DNA of 47,741 nucleotides, from positions 1 to 47,741 of IMG/VR virus record IMGVR_UViG_3300008267_000225, one strand, 5' to 3'. This document shows positions 19,022 to 27,751 of the stretch, in pieces (the stretch's first letter is position 1; each line of letters begins with the position of its first letter). The stretch comes from a virus. The notes beneath the pieces were generated by a model. That model saw nothing but the letters and a program-made list of their open reading frames with translations. It made no database searches and was not told where the DNA came from. Both the position numbers and the translations under genes were made by a program.

Positions 19022-20179
19022 ATGAGTAGATCATCGAATAGTCTTAGAACATCGGATGTCATAACTACTCCAATCAAACTAAAGTATACATCATCATACG
19101 ACTGCACTGCAGCGAGTGAAGCTGGTATAAAGGTTTATGATGGAGTTAATGGAAGTATTACAATCACAGGATCTGTTCCATTTACAACCTTAGTATATCA
19201 TTCGGTAAAACAGCTCTATTACGGCACAGCCTTATCAGGTTCCATTTTCATACCAGATTTATCAGGATCCTACGCAGCAACGACATCGAGCTATAACAAC
19301 TCACTACAATCGACAGCTGCCTTTGGAACATACGACGCAGACATTAGAAATTTTCCAACCGCATCAGGTGCACAAATACAAGTACTATCCTTTCCTAGAA
19401 GTACATACGGGGATAACATATCAAGAGGAAGCGTCTACATAGATTCAAACGGAACTATCCTAGGGGATGACGGAAATGGTAATTTATTCGATTTTTCAAC
19501 CGCACCATACGTAAACAACCAATTCTTTTCACCATCTTATTTGAACTGGTATACTACAGAAGGTCCCCCAATATACGTTGGTAATGTTTTTTACAAACAA
19601 GGTATTATTGTAATAACAAATCCTGACTACATAGGAATCATTCCATCTAACCCAACATTAACTAATGACACGGTACGCTTTGATAATACGTTTTCACCTA
19701 AAACGATCAACGTATTAGCAAATGACAATCCCGGAGGAGGGACATTCTTACCAGCAACAGTAACACTGACAGGAGGTGATGTAAGTTTATTTACAAATAA
19801 CTTAGACGGAACAATAACACTAAATACAACAACAAATGGCGTATACACTGTTACCTACACAGTCCAAAGTGAACTACCAGGAGGTTGTTTAGTACAGAGC
19901 GTTAACCAAGGAGTTGTGAGAGTATTAGTTGAAGAGGAAGTATGTGACTGTGCAACGTTCAAGTTAACACTTAAACCAGGAAAATCAGGCGTAAAAGCAA
20001 CCTATAAATCATGTACAAAAGGACAACGCGATGAAATAACACTATACAACACACTGATCCCAGAATTAATATGTGCATGCGACAATTCAGTATCGGCACC
20101 AAGTCAAATAAGTGTACAAAAGTTATCAATGGGATGTGTACCGGATTGTACATTGGTAGGTAAAATTACGGAGCTTTAA
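19022..20179 (+). CDS. Adhesin-like protein with Ig-like domain and Cys-rich C-terminus
   Basis: 385 residues. Residues about 205-305 hold a tandem-Ig/cadherin-like domain of the type common in Bacteroidetes surface proteins (NDTVRFD ... INVLANDN ... GVYTVTYTV). It is followed by a Cys-rich tail with CDC, CACDN and GCVPDC within the last 80 residues. Disulfides or metal binding are plausible. The N-terminal 200 residues are beta-rich. Position among fibre genes suggests a virion surface adhesin; the domain may have been taken from a host. Confidence 0.65.
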   Translation: MSRSSNSLRTSDVITTPIKLKYTSSYDCTAASEAGIKVYDGVNGSITITGSVPFTTLVYHSVKQLYYGTALSGSIFIPDLSGSYAATTSSYNNSLQSTAAFGTYDADIRNFPTASGAQIQVLSFPRSTYGDNISRGSVYIDSNGTILGDDGNGNLFDFSTAPYVNNQFFSPSYLNWYTTEGPPIYVGNVFYKQGIIVITNPDYIGIIPSNPTLTNDTVRFDNTFSPKTINVLANDNPGGGTFLPATVTLTGGDVSLFTNNLDGTITLNTTTNGVYTVTYTVQSELPGGCLVQSVNQGVVRVLVEEEVCDCATFKLTLKPGKSGVKATYKSCTKGQRDEITLYNTLIPELICACDNSVSAPSQISVQKLSMGCVPDCTLVGKITEL

Positions 20180-20197
20180 TGTAAATAAGTAAGATAA

Positions 20198-22264
20198 ATG
20201 GCAGATAGAAATTTCTTAGTACAACTAACAACAGCTGGCTTAAGTACCGGCCCGTTTAACATATACACAGATGCCGACGGTTTTACAAATGCGATTGAAA
20301 CAAACGTACCGAAATCCAATTTATTATGGGGGTATGCAATACGAACACCTGAGTCAGTCACAATAATAAGAGTGCAGTCGGTAAATGCAACGTGTAATAA
20401 CTACATTGATATAGCAGTAGATCCACAAGGTTTCAAAAGTGTGTGGGCTACAACAACTAATTGGGAAACCATCACATTACCGTTCATTGCTAGCGGTACT
20501 TACAATTGCTACGTCGATTGGGGAGATGGCAGTCCAGTAAGCTACATTGTACAATATAACCAAGCAGAGACAACACACACCTACCAATTCCCAGGTGAGT
20601 ATCAAGTGACAATCTGGGGTACGGTGAGAGGAGTGGGCTGGCAAAATAATCCATTCGGAAACGGTATAAGTAACGACAACGCAAAGTTGAAAGAAATACT
20701 AAGATGGGGACCGTTGGAGCTAACAGATGACGGATACGGTTTTAAAGATTGCGTTAATTTAACGCTTCTAAACGTAGAGGATGCATTAAATTTAAACGGA
20801 TGTACTAGTTTGAAAGGCTTTTTCTACAACTGCCAGGAGATTACGACAATAAATGAGGTGGGCCAATGGCGCACGTCTAATATCATAAACATGCATTCTA
20901 TGTTTGAGAGTGCAATAAAGTTTGATGACCAAGACATAGCTAGATGGGATGTATCAAATGTTAAGGATATGTTGGGTATGTTCTCTGGTGCACAATCCTT
21001 TAATCAAGATCTTGATAATTGGAATACAAATAATGTTACAGACATGAGTTTCATGTTTAAATATGCAACCTCATTCGACGGCGACATTACAACATGGCGT
21101 ACAGATAGTGTTGAAACCATGAAAGAAATGTTTGCCTATGCAACGGCTTTTAATCAACCGATTAATACCAACGGCGACTACTGGATAGTATCAAGTGTTA
21201 CGGATATGGGTGGGATGTTTCTAAATGCAACACTATTCAATCAACCACTTGCAAGCTGGGATGTGTCAAATGTAGTAGATATGGAGCTAATGTTTGCAAA
21301 CACACAAGATTTCAATCAACCACTTGCAAGCTGGGATGTGTCAAGCGTAATAAGTATGCAGGGAATGTTTTATAGTGCAGTTGCATTTAACCAACCACTA
21401 AACGCATGGGGCAATAGAGTAGGGAATGTTAAATATATGGGAGGCATGTTCGCAGGTGCAGCAGTCTTTAATCGAGATCTTGATAATTGGGACGTAACAA
21501 ATGTACAGGATATGTCGAGTATGTTCGCTGGTGCATCCTCATTTAATGGTGCGCTAAATGGATGGAGTACCAAAGTCGGTGGCGTACTGACTATGCAGTA
21601 TATGTTTATTGGCGCAAGTTCCTTCAATAGGCCGATTGGAAATTGGACTGTAACTCGTGTTGAAAATATGCAAGGTATGTTCGAAAACGCTGTAGTGTTC
21701 AATCAATCGCTAAACGCATGGGGCAGTACAACATCAAATGTTCTAACCATGGAGGGTATGTTTAAAGGCGCAACACTGTTTAATGGCCTTGTAGATAACT
21801 GGAATGTATCAAGTGTTCAATCAATGGCATATATGTTTAATAATGCTACAGCCTATGATCAACCACTAAATAACTGGGGTACCAAAACATCAAATGTTAC
21901 AAATATGAGAGCTATGTTTTTTGGTGCAACCGCATTCAATCAAGATCTCAAATCATGGGACGTGTCTAGCGTTCAAAACATGCAAAGCATGTTCCATAAT
22001 GCAACCGCGTTTGTACAGGATATAAGTAGTTGGAATTTTGCAAGCATAGCAAACATGGTTAACTTCATGGCAGGACTAACCTATCCAACTTATCCAGCCG
22101 CCTATTACAGCAGCTTACTAGCAACAATAGCATACGGATCATCAACATTCAATGTAACAGCTAACTTTGGAGGATTGAAATATACAGCCAACGCAGGTGC
22201 ACGAGGAAGAAGCCAGTTGGTAAATAACCGCCAATGGACTATAACAGATGGAGGTATAGTGTAA
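20198..22264 (+). CDS. DUF285/BspA-repeat tail adhesin with PKD-like domain
   Basis: 688 residues. An N-terminal region of about 95 residues is followed by a PKD-like domain (YVDWGDGSP ... YQFPGEYQVTIWG, about 105-145). From W224 come 15 repeats plus one degenerate one, mostly 25 residues, of the form W-(D/N)-V-S-(N/S)-V-x-x-M-x-x-MF-x-x-A-x-x-FNQ-x-L: the DUF285 (PF03382) repeat seen in BspA-like surface proteins. The C-terminus GGLKYTANAGARGRSQLV and WTITDGG is the usual closing signature of such bacterial proteins. I infer a receptor-binding fibre protein; capture from a Bacteroidetes-like host gene is likely. Confidence 0.88.
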   Translation: MADRNFLVQLTTAGLSTGPFNIYTDADGFTNAIETNVPKSNLLWGYAIRTPESVTIIRVQSVNATCNNYIDIAVDPQGFKSVWATTTNWETITLPFIASGTYNCYVDWGDGSPVSYIVQYNQAETTHTYQFPGEYQVTIWGTVRGVGWQNNPFGNGISNDNAKLKEILRWGPLELTDDGYGFKDCVNLTLLNVEDALNLNGCTSLKGFFYNCQEITTINEVGQWRTSNIINMHSMFESAIKFDDQDIARWDVSNVKDMLGMFSGAQSFNQDLDNWNTNNVTDMSFMFKYATSFDGDITTWRTDSVETMKEMFAYATAFNQPINTNGDYWIVSSVTDMGGMFLNATLFNQPLASWDVSNVVDMELMFANTQDFNQPLASWDVSSVISMQGMFYSAVAFNQPLNAWGNRVGNVKYMGGMFAGAAVFNRDLDNWDVTNVQDMSSMFAGASSFNGALNGWSTKVGGVLTMQYMFIGASSFNRPIGNWTVTRVENMQGMFENAVVFNQSLNAWGSTTSNVLTMEGMFKGATLFNGLVDNWNVSSVQSMAYMFNNATAYDQPLNNWGTKTSNVTNMRAMFFGATAFNQDLKSWDVSSVQNMQSMFHNATAFVQDISSWNFASIANMVNFMAGLTYPTYPAAYYSSLLATIAYGSSTFNVTANFGGLKYTANAGARGRSQLVNNRQWTITDGGIV
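20867..22080 (+). repeat. DUF285 repeat array inside the adhesin gene
   Basis: About 16 units, mostly 75 nt. Two neighbouring units share an identical 34-nt run (21236-21269 and 21311-21344, exactly one unit apart), evidence of recent unit duplication or conversion. Confidence 0.85.
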
Positions 22265-22280
22265 TAATAGGTTTATGCAA

Positions 22281-22288
22281 TATTTATA
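22281..22288 (+). promoter_or_regulatory. TATTTATA late-promoter-like motif
   Basis: Motif 20 nt before ATG 22309. An AAAAGGAAAA stretch about 10 nt before the start may act as ribosome binding site. Confidence 0.45.
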
Positions 22289-22308
22289 TTAAAAGGAAAA
22301 CTTAACAA

Positions 22309-25300
22309 ATGCCACTCATATTAAGAACCACGAAAGGATCCCCATTAACGTACTTAGAGCTGGATGATAATTTTGTGTATATAACACAGAATTACGTAGA
22401 AAATACGTATACAAGCTCATTCGTAACATTCCCATATACTGGAAGTGGAGCAATATCAGGCGATCTAAACGTAGCAGGAGCTATTACAGCATCAAGTGCC
22501 CTAATTAACGGTACTCTAACCGCAGTCACATTATATACACAGTATGTAACATCGAGCATTGATATACTAACAGGTTCAACTGTATTCGGCAGTACGCTTA
22601 CAGACACCCACGAAATGACGGGATCATTCTCAACAACTGGGTCAGTTTCTTTCACAGGCTTATCATCAAACAGCGGTAACAGCGTATTAACATACGACAG
22701 TGCATCAGGTCAACTATACTTCACAGCATCGACAGCTGTTGGAAATCCAACCATTAGCACAGGTAGCTTCTTAGTAACAGCTTCTGTAGCAAGCAATACA
22801 GTCACTTTCACGCAAGGAGATAATAACACCTTTCAAATAACAATTGCTACCGGATCGAATTACATATCACAGTCTTACAACACGATATACTCAACAACAC
22901 CGGCAGCAGGAGTTCCAGTAGCAGCTTCTAACAATTCTATATTTCTAGGATCAGGATCAGGGTATCAAGCATACTCTGCAAGCAATTCGGTATTTTTAGG
23001 ATTTGAGGCAGGCTCTGGTTCGACAAACGCATATCATTCAGTAATTTTAGGTAGCACAGCGGGTGGCGGAGCTTTAAATGCAGCGTATTCAAACTTCATT
23101 GGAGAGGGTGCAGGCTACGGAGCAACTAATGCAGATAATTCAAATTTTATAGGAAACGGGGCAGGTCAGGATGCAACAAATGCTCTTCATTCAAATTTTA
23201 TAGGAGCTGGAGCTGGTTTTCAAGCAACGAACGCAGAGTACTCAAACTATATAGGCGACAACACAGGTACAGGTGCAACAGATGCACCATACTCGAACTA
23301 CATTGGATACTATGCTGGAAATGCTGCATTATATGCAGCGTATTCAAACTTCATTGGAAACAGCGCCGGGCTTCAAGCAGTGTCAGCATCTTATTCAACA
23401 TTCCTAGGACTCAACGCAGGATATAATGCAGGAGGTGTTGGAGTTGGCTCCAATAATATAATTATCGGTACAAACATCACCCTACCAGATAACACTGTAG
23501 ATTCGATCAACTTAGGCGGTATTATATTTGCAACTGGATCCTATTCAAATATCTACACCAATCCATTCTCAGGATCAGTAACAGGTGCAAAAGTAGGTAT
23601 CGGAACCACAACGCCAGCAGCAACACTACACGTATCGGGAACAGCAATTATAAGTAACCTATCACTATCTGCAGAATCAAACATAGTGATGTATAACACA
23701 TCATCAGGTCAGTTATACTTTACATCATCTGCTGCATTCCAAGGAGGCACTACAACTACAGGATCAATAGCTACGACTGGATCAACAATCTATTCAACAC
23801 AACCAGTCTCAACAACACCGAACCCATTAACAAATACGAACTCTATTTTCTTAGGATCTGGATCCGGTGATTTGGCAATTAGTGCAAGTGATTCAACCTT
23901 TGTAGGATACCAAGCCGGATATAGTGCATCGAGAGCTGATTACAGCAACTATTTAGGAAACAGTGCAGGATACGGAGCTTACACAGCAAGCTACTCGAAT
24001 TTTGTTGGATACTACGCAGGTTATCAAGCGGTATTTGCCGAAAAGTCAAACTTTATAGGAAAAGAAGCTGGCTACCAAGCATATACAGCATCCAACTCAA
24101 ACTTCATTGGACAAGAAGCAGGATACTTAGCATACTCAGCGGCAGACTCTAACTTTATTGGATATCAAGCAGGCCAGTATGCAACAAATGCAAACTTATC
24201 AAATTTTATAGGAGCAGCAGCTGGTGTAGCAGCAAACTACGCAAACGAATCAAATTTTATAGGAGTTAGTGCAGGTGATACAGCAGTCTACGCTTCGGAT
24301 TCAAACTTTATAGGCACTGAGGCTGGTTACCAAGCAACAAATGCAAACTTATCAAATTTTATAGGATATCAAGCAGGCTACAGTAATGCTAATGCAGACG
24401 GCTCGAATATGATAGGATTACAAGCTGGATATAGTGCTTCAAATGCAGCCAACTCAAATTTTATAGGTAATCAAGCAGGTTTTAGAGCAACATACGCAAC
24501 TAGCTCTAACTTCACGGGAGTAGCAGCTGGATACAGTGCCTCAAATGCAGTCAACTCAAATTTTATAGGTTGGTATGCGGGATTCAATGCAACTTACGCA
24601 GCTAACTCAAATTTTATAGGGGCTAGTGCAGGTAATGGTGCTTATAGTGCATCCTTTGCTAATTTTATAGGTGCAAACGCAGGAGATGGTGCAACAAACG
24701 CCTCTCAATCAAACTTTATAGGAAGTAACGCGGGCTACACAGCAGCTTCTGCAAGCTACTCAAACTTTATAGGAGTTGAATCAGGCAATGGCGCAACAAA
24801 CGCTCTTGGCTCAAACTTTATTGGATACCAAGCAGGTCTTTCAGCAACAGATGCTATCATATCAAACTTTATAGGATTAAATGCAGGTGATAATGCAGCA
24901 TACGCAGCCTACTCAAATTTTATAGGTCAATCCGCTGGAAGTGCAGCAACTGCTGCCTCTAGTTCAAATTTCATAGGATTAGGTGCTGGTGGAGGAGCTT
25001 ACAACGCACATAGATCCAACTTTATAGGATTCGGTACAGGTCAGAATGCACATGATGCATCATACACGACCCTAATAGGATATAGAGCAGGACGCGCAAC
25101 AACAGCAGCAAGCATTGGAACAAACAACATTATAATCGGTACAAACATTACCCTACCAGATAACACTGTAGATTCAATTAATATAGGAGGTATAATCTTT
25201 GCAACAGGATCCTACAGCACAACTACAGGTAACCCATTCTCAGGCTCAGTACAAACTGCCAGAGTAGGTATCGGAACAACAACACCATCATCAACACTAG

Positions 25301-25458
25301 AAGTATCAGGATCGACTACAATCAACGATATACTAGTAATAAAACCAAGAACAACAACACCAGTGAGTCCAGCATCAGGTAGTATTATAGTATCTGGATC
25401 GGGAGCAACAATAGTACCATACTTCTGGGATGGTTCAACTTGGAATCCACTGTATTAA
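22309..25458 (+). CDS. Long tail fibre with 17-residue SNFIG repeats
   Basis: 1049 residues. The start MPLILRTTKGSPLTYLELDD is a common phage fibre opening. Residues 210-380 hold ten and residues 512-937 twenty-five copies of a 17-residue unit, SNFIGxxAGxxAxxAxx. Each block ends in a near-identical 65-residue cap (SNNIIIGTNITLPDNTVDSI ... VGIGTTTPAATLHVSG). The periodic I-G and A-G pattern resembles the YadA-head/left-handed beta-roll class, so a trimeric rod is inferred. The C-terminal 45 residues (PYFWDGSTWNPLY) are probably the tip. It likely sets host contact; block length may vary by recombination. Confidence 0.85.
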   Translation: MPLILRTTKGSPLTYLELDDNFVYITQNYVENTYTSSFVTFPYTGSGAISGDLNVAGAITASSALINGTLTAVTLYTQYVTSSIDILTGSTVFGSTLTDTHEMTGSFSTTGSVSFTGLSSNSGNSVLTYDSASGQLYFTASTAVGNPTISTGSFLVTASVASNTVTFTQGDNNTFQITIATGSNYISQSYNTIYSTTPAAGVPVAASNNSIFLGSGSGYQAYSASNSVFLGFEAGSGSTNAYHSVILGSTAGGGALNAAYSNFIGEGAGYGATNADNSNFIGNGAGQDATNALHSNFIGAGAGFQATNAEYSNYIGDNTGTGATDAPYSNYIGYYAGNAALYAAYSNFIGNSAGLQAVSASYSTFLGLNAGYNAGGVGVGSNNIIIGTNITLPDNTVDSINLGGIIFATGSYSNIYTNPFSGSVTGAKVGIGTTTPAATLHVSGTAIISNLSLSAESNIVMYNTSSGQLYFTSSAAFQGGTTTTGSIATTGSTIYSTQPVSTTPNPLTNTNSIFLGSGSGDLAISASDSTFVGYQAGYSASRADYSNYLGNSAGYGAYTASYSNFVGYYAGYQAVFAEKSNFIGKEAGYQAYTASNSNFIGQEAGYLAYSAADSNFIGYQAGQYATNANLSNFIGAAAGVAANYANESNFIGVSAGDTAVYASDSNFIGTEAGYQATNANLSNFIGYQAGYSNANADGSNMIGLQAGYSASNAANSNFIGNQAGFRATYATSSNFTGVAAGYSASNAVNSNFIGWYAGFNATYAANSNFIGASAGNGAYSASFANFIGANAGDGATNASQSNFIGSNAGYTAASASYSNFIGVESGNGATNALGSNFIGYQAGLSATDAIISNFIGLNAGDNAAYAAYSNFIGQSAGSAATAASSSNFIGLGAGGGAYNAHRSNFIGFGTGQNAHDASYTTLIGYRAGRATTAASIGTNNIIIGTNITLPDNTVDSINIGGIIFATGSYSTTTGNPFSGSVQTARVGIGTTTPSSTLEVSGSTTINDILVIKPRTTTPVSPASGSIIVSGSGATIVPYFWDGSTWNPLY
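22936..23448 (+). repeat. Fibre repeat block 1: 10 units of 51 nt
   Basis: 513 nt = 10 x 51 + 3. Each unit encodes 17 residues of the SNFIGxxAG type; the last unit carries one extra codon. Divergent first units (SIFLG, SVFLG) lead into regular ones. Confidence 0.9.
23449..23643 (+). repeat. Cap module copy 1 of the fibre
   Basis: Encodes 65 residues from SNNIIIGTN to HVSGT; 52 of 65 positions are identical to the copy at 25120-25314 by my alignment. Confidence 0.85.
23842..25119 (+). repeat. Fibre repeat block 2: 25 units of 51 nt
   Basis: 1278 nt = 25 x 51 + 3, again with one extra codon in the last unit. It starts with the same SIFLGSGSG unit as block 1, so the two blocks are whole-module duplicates with different copy number. 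Confidence 0.9.
25120..25314 (+). repeat. Cap module copy 2 of the fibre
   Basis: Second copy of the 65-residue cap. It shares an uninterrupted 26-nt run with copy 1 (within the LPDNTVDS codons). Confidence 0.85.
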
Positions 25459-25472
25459 TATATACACTTAGA

Positions 25473-25481
25473 TATTTATAA
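25473..25481 (+). promoter_or_regulatory. TATTTATAA late-promoter-like motif
   Basis: GATATTTATAAG, 2 nt before ATG 25484. A transcript from here would have almost no leader. Confidence 0.5.
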
Positions 25482-25483
25482 GT

Positions 25484-25945
25484 ATGCCGGATTATAGTAT
25501 AAGATTAACAGCGGAGACAACAATCTACCAAAACGAGGTTAAGTGTAGAGTATTGGAGAATGATTTTAATTATTCACAGAATCCAACCGTTCTTATAAAT
25601 CCGACCTACTCAGCTAACGCACAAGCGACGATAACAATAACAGTTGCAAACGGAGCAGGTTACCAAGTTACAGTAATCGTTAATGACCCGCAATTAGGAT
25701 CGACGATACTAGGAATATACACCACTACGGTAGCGGATACAAACGTAAACACGTTAGCAACAAACCTTGCAGCAGTACTAGCAAATAACTCAGCTGGCTA
25801 CAACATTTCAGTGTTTCAAAATGTAATAACGATAGAGGCAAGACAAGGAGTGGGTAGCTTGATAAATGGTGGAAATAATTTAGTGGTTGTAATTTCATTA
25901 ACAAACAAAATATTTAGTCAAGCATTTGATCAAACGTACAATTAA
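25484..25945 (+). CDS. Fibre-associated protein with NYSQNPT module
   Basis: 153 residues. Residues 1-35 (RLTAETTIYQNEVKCRVLEN, then DFNYSQNPT) resemble the C-terminal region of the product of 17927 (ADYNYSSNPT). The rest is strands (ATITITVANGAGYQVTVIVN) and a short helical segment. It sits between two fibre genes; a virion attachment or connector role is inferred. Not matched to a named family. Confidence 0.6.
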   Translation: MPDYSIRLTAETTIYQNEVKCRVLENDFNYSQNPTVLINPTYSANAQATITITVANGAGYQVTVIVNDPQLGSTILGIYTTTVADTNVNTLATNLAAVLANNSAGYNISVFQNVITIEARQGVGSLINGGNNLVVVISLTNKIFSQAFDQTYN

Positions 25946-25956
25946 AATAAAACACA

Positions 25957-27024
25957 ATGGTAAATACAGATTTACAGTTATTAACTGAAGCGAATGTAAT
26001 AAAGAACGAAACAGCTACAGGTGCTAACACTGCAACAAGAGTGGGTACGATGTTAGATAACTTAATCTACAGCAAGATCAATAGTGGATCTATTAGTGCA
26101 AACGCAGCGTTAGGAACAAGCAATGTACTAGTACCATCACAATACGCAGTAAAGCAGTACGTTGATACAAAAGCTACGACACTCACCACCACCAGCTCGT
26201 TTAACAGCTACACAGCATCAGTTGCGAATACCTACATATCAACTGGCAGTATTAGTATAGTGCAGGCTATCACAGGCAGTCTAAGAATTACAGGGAGTCT
26301 AACAGCAACTGGATCAGTAAATATAACAGGTAGCTTAAGAGTGACTGGATCAATACGTGCAACACAATTACAAGGTGAAACAACAAATACAAGCTTCCTA
26401 TATCCAACACCCTACTATGCACCGCTAAACGTAACTTACAATACACTAATACCATCAGCCTCGGGATACGAATACTATCAATCACAGTTTCCAAGTATGA
26501 CACCATATAGTAATGGTGGCGGCTCTAGTGGTGGTGGCGGTAATGCGTTCTACTACTACATAGGTGATTTAGGAATTGGAAATAATGGATACACAACAAC
26601 AGGTTACCCAATGTTAGAAGCCATTTATCTAAAGACGTATCAAACGGCAGGTCCACAAGCAGCCACATTGACTCCCGCTAAATCAATAGTTAGAACAATT
26701 ATATCAGATAATAGCGCATTGGATATCTTTACAGATATCGACTCATTAATAACTGCTAACAATAGAACCCATATACTAACAGTAACTGGTAGCATGCTAG
26801 CAATAGACGGAGTATCTTTAGGTACAAATATCGCAAACAAGCACTACATTACAGGATCAGTGAAAATGTCAGGTAGTTTTCAAATGAACTCAACTGGATC
26901 ATTTATACTGCCTACTACAGCATCAGCATCACCGATAGTTGGTCAAGTGTACTTCAATTTTAAAACAAATAAGTTATACGCATACAACGGTACTGCGTGG
27001 GTAACAGCTAGCTTAGGTAGCTAA
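25957..27024 (+). CDS. Tail fibre with beta-strand repeats and Gly-rich hinge
   Basis: 355 residues. The N-terminus (LTEANVIKNETATGANTATR, then VGTMLDNLI) is a conserved fibre attachment segment. Residues about 105-135 run in short repeated strands (ITGSLRITGSLTATGSVNIT), a beta-helix or triple-stranded shaft. A Gly/Ser hinge (GGGSSGGGG, about 189-197) separates it from a C-terminal domain that ends in GQVYFNFKTNKLYAYNGTAW, the typical fibre tip signature. It probably forms a short fibre or a branch beside the long fibre. Confidence 0.75.
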   Translation: MVNTDLQLLTEANVIKNETATGANTATRVGTMLDNLIYSKINSGSISANAALGTSNVLVPSQYAVKQYVDTKATTLTTTSSFNSYTASVANTYISTGSISIVQAITGSLRITGSLTATGSVNITGSLRVTGSIRATQLQGETTNTSFLYPTPYYAPLNVTYNTLIPSASGYEYYQSQFPSMTPYSNGGGSSGGGGNAFYYYIGDLGIGNNGYTTTGYPMLEAIYLKTYQTAGPQAATLTPAKSIVRTIISDNSALDIFTDIDSLITANNRTHILTVTGSMLAIDGVSLGTNIANKHYITGSVKMSGSFQMNSTGSFILPTTASASPIVGQVYFNFKTNKLYAYNGTAWVTASLGS

Positions 27025-27053
27025 ACATATAATGCACGATAAACTAATATACA

Positions 27054-27269
27054 ATGCAAGTAGTAGTATCACAATTTAGCGGAGGAGTACAGGGATTATA
27101 CGGAGGCACGTTAATAGATGCTGTAACTGGATCAGATTTTCGTCCCTATACAACTACGGTAGGACTCTACAACGAAACAAACGAGTTATTAGTTGTTGGC
27201 AAACTAGCAACACCCTATCCAATCCCATCTAACACAGATATCACTTTTATCATTAAGTGGGATTCTTAA
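27054..27269 (+). CDS. Stand-alone TTVGLYN fibre module
   Basis: 71 residues. The last 40 (YTTTVGLYNETNELLVVGKL and following, ending IIKWDS) match the end of the 17927 product (YITTVGMYNDNNELLAVAKM ... RVKLDW). It is a separate gene with its own ATG rather than an obvious fragment: its N-terminal 30 residues (VVVSQFSGGVQGLYGG) are different. I infer a fibre-connecting domain. It closes the fibre block. Confidence 0.6.
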   Translation: MQVVVSQFSGGVQGLYGGTLIDAVTGSDFRPYTTTVGLYNETNELLVVGKLATPYPIPSNTDITFIIKWDS

Positions 27270-27278
27270 AAAATATTT

Positions 27279-27725
27279 ATGGCAAAAAAGAAAAAGATCA
27301 GTGCAAGAGCGAGAGCTATTAAGCACGGTTACAGAAGTGGTTTAGAAGAAGCGGTTGCAGAGCAACTACAAAAACAAAAAATATATTACGATTACGAAGA
27401 CAAAGCTAACACAGTTAAGTATACAGTACCGGCAAAAGACCACACCTACCTACCCGACTTCAAATTATGGAACGGAATTATCGTAGAAACTAAAGGTAGA
27501 TTCGTACTTGCAGACAGAAAGAAGCACAAGCTAATCAAAGAACAACACCCAGAACTAGACATTAGATTCGTATTCAGCAATTCTAACACAAAGATATCTA
27601 AGAGATCAAAGACGACTTATGGTAGCTGGTGTGAATCACTAGGCATTCCATACGCAGATAAGACAATTCCCGATAGCTGGTTAGAAGAACAACCAAAAGA
27701 TGTTGCTACTCCGAAAAAAAAGTAG
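27279..27725 (+). CDS. Endonuclease I, T7 gp3-type Holliday junction resolvase
   Basis: 148 residues (T7 endonuclease I: 149). The PD-(D/E)xK active site is intact: E23/E24 in YRSGLEEAV, D60 in TYLPDF, E70-T-K72 in GIIVETKG. The D-E-K spacing (10, 2) equals that of T7 (D55, E65, K67). DRKKHKLIKEQHPELDIRFV and TTYGSWCESLGIPYADK continue the family match to the end. It resolves branched DNA during recombination and before packaging. T4 itself uses endonuclease VII (gp49), so this is a replacement of that function. The ATG overlaps a TATTTAT run at 27274-27280. Confidence 0.96.
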   Translation: MAKKKKISARARAIKHGYRSGLEEAVAEQLQKQKIYYDYEDKANTVKYTVPAKDHTYLPDFKLWNGIIVETKGRFVLADRKKHKLIKEQHPELDIRFVFSNSNTKISKRSKTTYGSWCESLGIPYADKTIPDSWLEEQPKDVATPKKK

Positions 27726-27731
27726 TATACT
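27703..27731 (+). promoter_or_regulatory. Sigma-70-like promoter before the primase gene
   Basis: TTGCTA (27703-27708), 17-nt spacer, TATACT (27726-27731), 20 nt before ATG 27752. It starts inside the end of the endonuclease gene. Confidence 0.5.
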
Positions 27732-27751
27732 TAAGGTTAAAGTCATAGAAT

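Noticed and set aside
22936-25119. Regular 51-nt repeats resembling a CRISPR array
   Set aside because: The units lie in frame within one long open gene, encode a clear 17-residue fibre repeat, vary throughout, and have no constant repeat with unique spacers and no cas genes.
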